8,103 nucleotides of DNA from an uncultured Ruminococcus sp. GTDB taxonomy: Bacteria; Bacillota; Clostridia; Oscillospirales; Acutalibacteraceae. This document shows, piece after piece, positions 1-6,500 of the stretch; the stretch's first letter is position 1, and each line of letters starts with the position of its first letter. The position numbers and the translations under genes are program-made. The notes beneath the pieces were generated by a model. It was not told the DNA's origin. It saw only the letters and a program-made list of their open reading frames with translations, and searched no databases. The stretch spans positions 1-8,103 of the forward strand of contig CADCOF010000142.1 of the NCBI GenBank assembly GCA_902802975.1. The letters are read 5' to 3'.

Positions 1-111
1 ATGTCATCAACTTAAGCTTTCGGTATGCCTCCGGCGGCAAGCCTTTTTGAAAAAAGGCTTGGCGAAAAACTTTGTGATGCTCTCTGTTTAACCTTAAGTT
101 GATGACATTGC
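1..111. repeat. Short palindromic (MITE-like) element, copy 1
   Basis: Bases 1-16 (atgtcatcaacttaag) are the exact reverse complement of 93-108, so the element has inverted ends. Judging from copy 2 near 8019, the full inverted end is probably 19 bp (gcaatgtcatcaacttaag), which matches 93-111. Inside is a strong hairpin, 38-48 paired with 51-61 (aagccttttt/aaaaaggctt plus a C-G pair). There is no coding capacity. Bases 1-82 recur identically at 8022-8103 in the same orientation. Size, inverted ends and recurrence fit a non-autonomous MITE or a REP/BIME-like intergenic repeat. The left flank lies outside the window, so a target-site duplication cannot be tested. Confidence 0.8.
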
Positions 112-139
112 CCTCTATAGGCGGCGGGTTCTATTCCCA

Positions 140-172
140 CGTTCAGTAGGGGTATAAATCCCCTGCTGAACG
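140..172. other. Long stem-loop in leader of the M16 operon
   Basis: Bases 140-152 (cgttcagtagggg) pair with 160-172 (cccctgctgaacg). The 13-bp stem contains one T-G wobble and closes a 7-base loop (tataaat). It lies between the palindromic element and the first M16 gene. It has no T-tract, so it is not a classical terminator. It could be an mRNA leader structure or the core of a second intergenic repeat family. Confidence 0.7.
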
Positions 173-173
173 C

Positions 174-192
174 ACAAAGCCTTCGGCTTTGT
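174..192. other. Short GC-containing stem-loop
   Basis: Bases 174-181 (acaaagcc) pair perfectly with 185-192 (ggctttgt) around a 3-base loop, one base after the preceding stem-loop. A T-rich but interrupted stretch follows on the + strand (ctctgcttgttt). It could be a weak terminator for a gene to the left of the window or part of the same structured leader. The sequence does not decide this. Confidence 0.6.
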
Positions 193-222
193 CTCTGCTT
201 GTTTAAAGCAAAGCTTTTAATA

Positions 223-1530
223 ATGGGAGTGATTATTCTGAACAATTTTAGAAGAGAACAGATCGGCAGCGGAATATATTTCAGCACGATCATGGATAAC
301 AGATTCAAAACAGGATTAATAACAGTTCTTTTTCAAACCGAAATAGACGAAAGAAAATGCTTGGCGTATTCTGCGGCAGCGGAGCTTTTGGCTCATTCCA
401 CAAAAGAGTACCCGACATTTTTGGAGCTTAGCAGAAAGCTTGATTCCCTGTACGGCATGGAGATTTCCGGAGGTACGGGCGGAAAAGTCGGCGAAACTCA
501 ATTGCTGAAAATTTCGGGCGTTTGCATTGACGACAGCTACAGCCTCGACGGTGAGTCTGTTTATGCCGAAATGGCAAAGCTTATGTGCAGTGCTTTATTC
601 GAACCGAACGCAGAAAACGGCGCGTTCAACGAGACGGAGTTCAAGCAGATAAAGCGACAGCTCATCGACAACATTGACGCTCAGTTCAACGAGAAGCGCA
701 TATTCGCAAAACGCCGCCTTCAGGAGTTAATGTGCGAGGGCGAAAAATACGGAATAAGCCTTGTCGGCAAAAAAGAGCTTGTGCAGGAGCTGACCCCTGA
801 AAATGTCTATGACGCGTATGAGGAACTGCTGAAAACTGCAAAAATCGAAATAATCTGCCTTACAGGTGCCAGCGACACCGAAAGCGTTAAGAAGATATTT
901 ACCGAGGAGTTCGGAAAAATTGAGAGAACTCCGCTTGAGTGCAAAACCGATGTTATCGAAAAAGCAGAGACAGTGAGAGAATTTACCGAGTGCTTCGATG
1001 TTACGCAGTCAAAGCTTCTTATCGGATTCAGGACGGCATGCGCGGAACCATCGGAAAACGTACCCGCCGAAAAAATGATGTGTTCTGTTCTTGGCGGCAC
1101 AGCCCATTCAAAACTGTTCAATAACGTTCGGGAGAAACTCAGCCTTTGTTATTACTGCTCATCGGGCATGGACGCCACAAAAGGTATTATGACGATCGAA
1201 AGCGGCGTACAAAAAGAAAATGTTGAAAAAGCAAAAGCTGCCATTCTGAACGAGATAGAACAGATGAAAAACGGAAATATCACCGATGAGGAAATTGAAA
1301 GCACAAAGCTCAGCATTGTCAATTCGTACACCACCATAACCGACACATCATCGGGCACTTTGGGCTGGTATCTGCATCAGATACTCCGCGGCGGCGATAT
1401 CCGCACACCCGAGGAGGAAGCAAAGCGAATCAACGCGGTAAATAAAGAAATGATAGTTGAAGCAGCAAACAGGCTTACTCTCGACACAATATATCTGCTG
1501 ACAGGCGAGGACAAGGAGGACGAGGAATAA
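223..1530 (+). CDS. yfmF: M16 peptidase-family subunit lacking the zinc motif, YfmF-like
   Basis: A protein of about 435 residues (from ATG 223) with the two-domain M16 fold pattern. Where active members carry HxxEH, this one reads AAAELLA (residues about 51-57), so it cannot bind zinc in the usual way. The C-terminal half keeps a conserved block around residues 295-316 (KLFNNVREKLSLCYYCSSG), with R303 and Y310/Y311 matching the Arg/Tyr pair that helps substrate binding and catalysis in M16B enzymes. Family knowledge: the related Bacillus pair (ymfF/ymfH, named YfmF/YfmH in many annotations) is associated with 5-aminopentanol modification of elongation factor EF-P. Other members (AlbE/AlbF type) process peptides, but no precursor-peptide or radical-SAM gene is seen here. 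The next gene begins one base after the stop, so the two are surely co-translated. The start is uncertain: TTG 199 and ATG 223 lack an SD, while GGGAG at 225-229 favours a start at ATT 235 or CTG 238. No clear promoter is visible between the repeat and the gene. Confidence 0.85.
   Translation: MGVIILNNFRREQIGSGIYFSTIMDNRFKTGLITVLFQTEIDERKCLAYSAAAELLAHSTKEYPTFLELSRKLDSLYGMEISGGTGGKVGETQLLKISGVCIDDSYSLDGESVYAEMAKLMCSALFEPNAENGAFNETEFKQIKRQLIDNIDAQFNEKRIFAKRRLQELMCEGEKYGISLVGKKELVQELTPENVYDAYEELLKTAKIEIICLTGASDTESVKKIFTEEFGKIERTPLECKTDVIEKAETVREFTECFDVTQSKLLIGFRTACAEPSENVPAEKMMCSVLGGTAHSKLFNNVREKLSLCYYCSSGMDATKGIMTIESGVQKENVEKAKAAILNEIEQMKNGNITDEEIESTKLSIVNSYTTITDTSSGTLGWYLHQILRGGDIRTPEEEAKRINAVNKEMIVEAANRLTLDTIYLLTGEDKEDEE
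225..229 (+). promoter_or_regulatory. Probable ribosome-binding site (GGGAG) of first M16 gene
   Basis: GGGAG at 225-229 is the only good Shine-Dalgarno match near the start of the first M16 gene. It overlaps the nearby canonical start candidates ATG 223 and GTG 229, which therefore have no SD of their own. Measured from this site, well-placed in-frame codons are ATT 235 (5 nt) and CTG 238 (8 nt). Translation may thus begin at a non-canonical codon. Confidence 0.5.
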
Positions 1531-1531
1531 T

Positions 1532-2803
1532 ATGGATATCAGGACAGTAGAAAGCAATATCGTAAAAGATAAATACTATGTTGTTGATCATCCCTCCGGT
1601 CTTACAATTTATGTGTATCCGAAACCGGGCTATAAGTCATCTTATGCGATTTTCGGTACAAATTACGGTTCTGTCAACACTCATTTTAAGGTGGACGGGA
1701 ACGAGGTAACATCACCTGACGGCATTGCACATTATCTGGAGCACAAACTTTTTGAGAGTGAAGACGGCGACGCGTTTGCACGCTATGCGAAAACAGGCGC
1801 GAACGCAAATGCGTATACTTCATTTGAAAAGACATGCTACTTGTTCTCATGCGGCGATCACTTTGAAGACTCGCTGGAAATCCTTCTTGACTTTGTTCAG
1901 GCACCGTATTTCACCGCCGAGACTGTTGCTAAGGAGCAGGGCATTATCGGACAGGAGATCAAGATGTACGATGATTCGCCCTCGTGGAGAGTTATGTTCA
2001 ACACGCTTGTGGGAATGTACCAAAAGCACCCGGTTAGAGTTGATATTGCCGGAACAGTCGAGTCAATAGCCGACATCACGGCGGAAAAATTGTACGAATG
2101 CTATAACAGCTTTTATAATCTTCACAACATGGTATTGTGTGCTGCAGGTAATGTAGAAGTAGATCAGGTTCTGGCGATAGCCGACAGACTTCTGAAACCA
2201 TGCGAAAAGCACGATGTTGAAATGTTATTTGAAGATGAGCCATACGAAGTGGGGCAAGCTTATGTTGAACAGACATTTGCAGTGAATATACCGATGTTCA
2301 ATCTTGGGTTCAAGGAAAAAGTCGGCAAAGAGCCGATTACGACACAGCAGGCGGCGTACAACGATATACTTCTCTATGCGCTTGCGTCATCGTCGAGCGT
2401 AATGTACAATGATCTTCTGGAACACGAACTGATCAACGACACATTCAGTTACGAGCGTATGGAGGGACCGGGATACGCGGCGATACTTTTCGGAGGAGAA
2501 TCGAGAGACCCGAAAAAAGCAGCCGACGTAATAAAGAAGCATATAGAGACAATGAAAACTTCCGGCGTGCCGCAGGAGGATTTCGAACGAGCAAAGCGCG
2601 CAATCTACGGAAACGTTATCTCGGATTTCAACTCAAACGATGCAATAGCAAACGTGATGGTAGACATGCACTTTCAGAACAGAGAGCTTTTCGAATATGT
2701 TGACGCTATAGCAAACGCAACGATTGAAAACATAAATGAAAGGCTGAATGAAATACTCGATACAAACAACTGCACCCTATCGGTAGTAACATCTATGCGA
2801 TGA
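1532..2803 (+). CDS. yfmH: Zinc-dependent M16 peptidase, catalytic subunit, YfmH-like
   Basis: 423 residues, the usual size of an M16B subunit. The inverted zinc motif HYLEH is intact at residues 67-71 (H67 and H71 as ligands, E70 as general base). About 71 residues later, KEQGIIGQEIKMY carries E135 and E142, spaced like the two glutamates of pitrilysin-type enzymes, so E142 is the likely third zinc ligand. The adjoining AKTGANANAYTSFEKTCY segment (residues 86-103) is also typical of the family. In the C-terminal half the place of the Arg/Tyr pair is occupied by L296 and D303, so those groups are probably supplied by the upstream subunit. The ATG follows AAGGAGG (1513-1519) and GAGG (1522-1525), both inside the end of the preceding gene. 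Soluble cytoplasmic protein: no signal peptide or membrane segment. Expected role, by family: partner of YfmF in a heterodimeric protease linked to EF-P modification in Bacillus; the actual substrate here is unknown. Confidence 0.9.
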   Translation: MDIRTVESNIVKDKYYVVDHPSGLTIYVYPKPGYKSSYAIFGTNYGSVNTHFKVDGNEVTSPDGIAHYLEHKLFESEDGDAFARYAKTGANANAYTSFEKTCYLFSCGDHFEDSLEILLDFVQAPYFTAETVAKEQGIIGQEIKMYDDSPSWRVMFNTLVGMYQKHPVRVDIAGTVESIADITAEKLYECYNSFYNLHNMVLCAAGNVEVDQVLAIADRLLKPCEKHDVEMLFEDEPYEVGQAYVEQTFAVNIPMFNLGFKEKVGKEPITTQQAAYNDILLYALASSSSVMYNDLLEHELINDTFSYERMEGPGYAAILFGGESRDPKKAADVIKKHIETMKTSGVPQEDFERAKRAIYGNVISDFNSNDAIANVMVDMHFQNRELFEYVDAIANATIENINERLNEILDTNNCTLSVVTSMR

Positions 2804-2829
2804 AGATTGATTAACACTAACACTAAACA

Positions 2830-2871
2830 AAAAACTCCATCCGCCATGTTTTGGCTGCGGATGGAGTTTTT
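2830..2871. terminator. Bidirectional intrinsic terminator between convergent genes
   Basis: Bases 2830-2844 (aaaaactccatccgc) pair perfectly with 2857-2871 (gcggatggagttttt) around a 12-base loop. The stem carries a T-run on its 3' side on both strands; on the - strand the T-run continues as ttttttgttt. It sits 27 bases after the yfmH-like stop and 9 bases beyond the stop of the convergent phosphatase gene, so it can end both transcripts. Confidence 0.92.
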
Positions 2872-2879
2872 ACATATCA

Positions 2880-3416
2880 TTATGGGAACACAAATTCCAG
2901 TACCTCACAATTTCCGATACCGTAAGCGGCATATTCCTCATTTGTCATGTCATAAAAATACGATCTCATGACTCTGGAAATACCATTGTGGGCAGCTATA
3001 AGATATATCTTATCGTCGTTTTTCAGCTCATCGAGCAGACCGTAAATTCGTGCGGCAAGCCGCAGCATGCTTTCACCGCCGCCATAGCTGTCTGCAAAGC
3101 TCTGCTTTGCTTTCAAAAACTCTTTGCCGTTTCGCGGTGTGCCCTCAAATTTCCCGAAACACTGCTCGATCAGCCGTGGTTCTACTCGCAGTGGGATAGA
3201 CGTTTTTCGGGCTATCCTTTCTGCCGTTTCCTTTGCGCGAATAAGCGGGGAACATATTATTTCGTCAATTACCAAATCGGAGTTTGCGATATAATCTCCC
3301 AGCTCGTCAGCCTGTTTTTTCCCAAGTTCGGTTAATTCGATATCGGTCACTCCGCAAATTTTGTTTTCGACATTCCACACGGTTTGACCGTGGCGTGTAA
3401 AATATATTTTCTTCAT
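2880..3416 (-). CDS. Histidine phosphatase family protein (phosphoglycerate mutase-like)
   Basis: 178 residues, a compact single-domain member of the histidine phosphatase superfamily. The N-terminal motif TRHGQT (residues 7-12) supplies R8 and the phospho-accepting H9. SPLIRAKETA (residues 56-65) supplies R60, E84 in RLIEQCFGKFEG is the likely acid/base, and AAHNGISRV (residues 141-149) supplies the second histidine H143. All core catalytic residues are therefore present. Length and motif layout fit broad-specificity phosphatases of the CobC/PhoE/GpmB type rather than a glycolytic mutase. I cannot name the substrate, and no cobalamin genes are nearby. It is cytoplasmic, with no signal peptide. 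The start is supported by AAGGG about 8 bases upstream on the - strand. It converges on the M16 operon across a shared terminator and lies 157 bases downstream of the giant LRR gene on the same strand, so read-through from that gene is possible. Confidence 0.93.
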   Translation of the reverse strand: MKKIYFTRHGQTVWNVENKICGVTDIELTELGKKQADELGDYIANSDLVIDEIICSPLIRAKETAERIARKTSIPLRVEPRLIEQCFGKFEGTPRNGKEFLKAKQSFADSYGGGESMLRLAARIYGLLDELKNDDKIYLIAAHNGISRVMRSYFYDMTNEEYAAYGIGNCEVLEFVFP

Positions 3417-3450
3417 ATATATGCCCTTAACCCTTTTATGAGTGTGGAGT

Positions 3451-3478
3451 GTTGAGAGTTGAGAGTTGAGAGTTGAGA
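3451..3478. repeat. 7-bp tandem repeat (gttgaga x4)
   Basis: Four perfect head-to-tail copies of gttgaga, followed by a partial and diverging copy (gtggagttg). It lies in the non-coding gap between the giant LRR gene and the phosphatase gene, upstream of the latter. Such short perfect arrays commonly change copy number by slippage. Confidence 0.9.
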
Positions 3479-3481
3479 GTG

Positions 3482-3498
3482 GAGTTGCTTAGCAACTC
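3482..3498. other. Stem-loop next to the tandem repeat
   Basis: Bases 3482-3488 (gagttgc) pair with 3492-3498 (gcaactc) around a 3-base loop. The flanking gttgagag units of the tandem array and ctctcaattc on the far side can form an alternative, longer pairing. There is no T-tract on the - strand side, so it is not a convincing intrinsic terminator for the giant LRR gene, though it is the only hairpin I found between that gene and the next. Confidence 0.6.
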
Positions 3499-3573
3499 TC
3501 AATTCAATTCATAGCACTCGCGGTTGATTTATTATGCCGTTTACTTATGAATGTCTATCGGAATTACTTCTTC

Positions 3574-6500
3574 TTACGGCATATCCACTTGAACCGTAAA
3601 TACTTTCTCAGCAGTTTTACCCGCTGCATCTGTTACAACTATCTTCACATCATATGGAACTGCCGCGCCCGGCTTGAATGATGTTGATGTTGACGTGGTG
3701 TTTTCAAGCTTTGTGTTCCAATTATTTACGGAAGATTTCTTGTAGTAATAGCTGTATGTGTACGGTGCCGTGCCGCCTGTCGCCGCGCCTTTTATTTTGA
3801 TCGAGCTGCCAAATGTGTATGACTCGGAAACTGCAGATTTATTTACAAGTTCCTTTGTGACTTTGCAGGTTATGATCTTTTCTTCTGTTTTCCCTTGTGA
3901 GTCTGTCACAACAACCTTGATATCATACGGTACCGCTGCGCCCGGCTTGAACGATGTTGATGTCGATGTTGTGCTTTCAAGCTTAGTGTTCCAGTTGTTA
4001 GCAGAGGATTTTTTGTAGTAGTAGCTGTACTTGTACGGTGCCGCGCCGCCTGCTGCCGCGCCTTTTATACTGATCGATGATCCGAGTATTATATCCTCGG
4101 ACGCTGTCGAGGTGTTTTCAAGCGGAGCGGGATTTATTGTGCAGGTAATGATCTTCTCTGCCGTGACTCCTTCGGAATCAGTAACAACTATCTTTACATA
4201 GTAAGGAACAGCTGCGCCCGGCTTGAATGATGTTGAGGTTGATGACGTATTTACAAGCTTTGTGTTCCAGTTATTCGCAGAGGATTTTTTGTAGTAGTAG
4301 CTATACTTGTACGGTGCCGTGCCGCCTGTCGCTGCGCCTTTGATCTTGACAGAACTGCCATAATCTACGTTTTCCGCTGCCGTTGAGTTGTTAATGAGCG
4401 GTTTCTTTACGCTTACGCTGAATATTTTTTCGGTAACATTGTCGTTTGCGTCTTTTACTACAACTTTTACTTCATACGGAACTGCAGCACCCGGCTTGAA
4501 CGATGTTGTGCTGCTTGTCGTATCGGTCAGCTTTGTGTTCCAATTGTTCGCAGATGCCTTTTTGTAGTAATAACTGTACTTGTAGGGTGCCGTGCCGCCT
4601 GTTGCCGCGCCTTTTATGGTGACTGCATTGCCGAGGGTCACTTTTTGATCAGCAGTCGAGGTATTAACAAGCGGAGCCGGGTCAACATTTACGGTGAATA
4701 TTTTTTCTGCTGTCGTGCCTGCCTGATCTGTTACAACGATCTTAATGTCATAAGGCACAGCGTATCCGGGTTTCAGCCATGTTGCGGTTTCGGTGGTGTT
4801 TTCAAGCTTTGTGTTCCAGCTGTTGGCTGATGATTTTTTGTAATAATAACTAAATGTATATTCACCTGTACCGCCTTCGGCTGCGCCGATAAGCTTAACA
4901 TAATTTCCGAGCTGAACCGTATTTTTGGATATACCGGAGTAATTGATCACACTGTTTGGGTGTAGAGTTGCCGACGTTAAAGATGAGTTTGCCGAACCTA
5001 TTGTAATCTTATTCCATTGATCAAGTGTGCCTGTGTAATATATGTTTTTCAATTTACTGTCTATAAAGAATGCGAATCCGTCGATTTTAGTTACACTTTT
5101 GGGAATCGCAATACTATTCAGTGAGCGGCAATCGCAGAAAGCCGAATCCGACAGTGTTGTCAATCCGTTTTGTATCTCGACTGCAGTGATATTGCAGCAG
5201 CTTTCAAATGCGGAACTGCCCATGCTTGCAACGTTAGCGGGAATAATGACGCTTGTCAGATTATTTGCATATTTGAACGCCTCTCTCCCGATTTTGGTTA
5301 CATCTGCGGGGATTGTGTACGTCTCGCCTGCTTTGTTTGCAGGATATCTGAGAAGAGACATTTTATCCTTGCTGTAGAGAACGCCGTCAACAGACGCGAA
5401 ATTGTCGCTGCCCTCGTCAACATTGAAGCAAACCAAAGTGGAACACTCAGCGAAAGGCATATTGACAAAAGTTGTTACGCTCGCGGGAATATTAATTGTT
5501 GTCACAACCGAGCCTTTTTTGAATGCGCTGCTGCCTATGGTCGTTACTTCTGAAGGTATTGTATAAGTCTCACCGGACTTCTTCGGGGGGTATGCGATAA
5601 GCGTTGTTTTTGACTTATCGAAAAGTACACCGTCGTCGGAAGTGAAATTTGCATTTCCGCTTGCGGCATTTATACTTTCCAAAGAAGAACAGCCATAAAT
5701 ATCATCATCGGTAAACGTTGTCACGCATGAGGGGATTGTTATGCTTTTCAGTTTGCCGCAGCTGCCGAATACTCTTGACCCAAAATATGTAAGATTTTCG
5801 GGCAATGCTGCACTTACCAGTTTGCTGCAGTTGTAAAATGCCCTGTTTTCTATTCTTTTTACGCTGCTTGGAATATTGATCTCATTGAGAGAAGAAGAAT
5901 AGAACGCATAGATTCCTATTGTTTCAAGTCCGTCATTGAGCGTAACGCTCGACAAAGAACGGCACCATTCGAACGCATAATTGTCGATTGTCTTCACGCT
6001 TGCAGGGACAACAACTGCGGTGAGTTCGTTACAGCTGCTGAATGCGCCCTTGCATATTGTGGTCACGCCCGCAGGAATGCTGTACGACGTGTCGGCTTTA
6101 TTGCAGGGATATGTCAACAGCTGTGTCATATCTTTAGAGAACAAAACGCCGTTTACAGATGCGAACGATTCACTGCCGCTTTCAACATCAATATTTGTCA
6201 AAGCTTCGCAGTCATCAAAAGCCATTTCACCTATCTCTGTCACAGCTGCCGGAACAGTAAAGTTTGTAAGCGCGCTGCAAGCAGTAAACGCATACGAGCC
6301 TATAGACGTAATATTCGGCGAAAGGGTGATCTTACTCATTCGGATGCAGCCCGAAAATGCTCCTTCACCGACAGACATCACAGTATCGGATATATCAACA
6401 CTGCAGGCAGTAACGCAGCGTGCAAAAGCAAATGCACCGATATTCGAAACGCCGTCTTCGACTATGATATTTTCAACGTAATTTTCGTTTGTTAACGTTT

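Noticed and set aside
1..111. CRISPR repeat or array
   Set aside because: Only two copies 8 kb apart, with no short regular spacing, and no cas genes were recognised.
120..140. tRNA T-arm-like string (gggttctattccc)
   Set aside because: No acceptor, D or anticodon arms can be built around it, and the position normally holding a purine in the T-loop is T.
174..200. Intrinsic terminator for a gene left of the window
   Set aside because: The stem is sound, but the following T-tract is broken by C and G residues. Left as an unassigned stem-loop.
12..308. Open frame of 98 codons on the - strand through the repeat and leader
   Set aside because: It runs across the palindromic element, two hairpins and the start of the M16 gene. 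There is no motif, and non-coding explanations account for the sequence.
223..2803. AlbE/AlbF-type sactipeptide or bacteriocin processing locus
   Set aside because: No precursor peptide, radical-SAM or transporter gene was found next to the M16 pair within the window.
2988..3335. Open frame of 115 codons on the + strand across the phosphatase gene
   Set aside because: The opposite strand encodes an intact histidine phosphatase with all catalytic motifs, and this frame shows no family features.
3520..3573. Dedicated promoter for the phosphatase gene
   Set aside because: The best match (TAGACA and CATAAT on the - strand) has a 15-bp spacer and mismatches in both boxes, so it is not strong enough to list.
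5981..6481. Open frame of 166 codons on the + strand
   Set aside because: Antisense shadow of the LRR_5 array. Its internal periodicity simply mirrors the repeat codons of the real gene.
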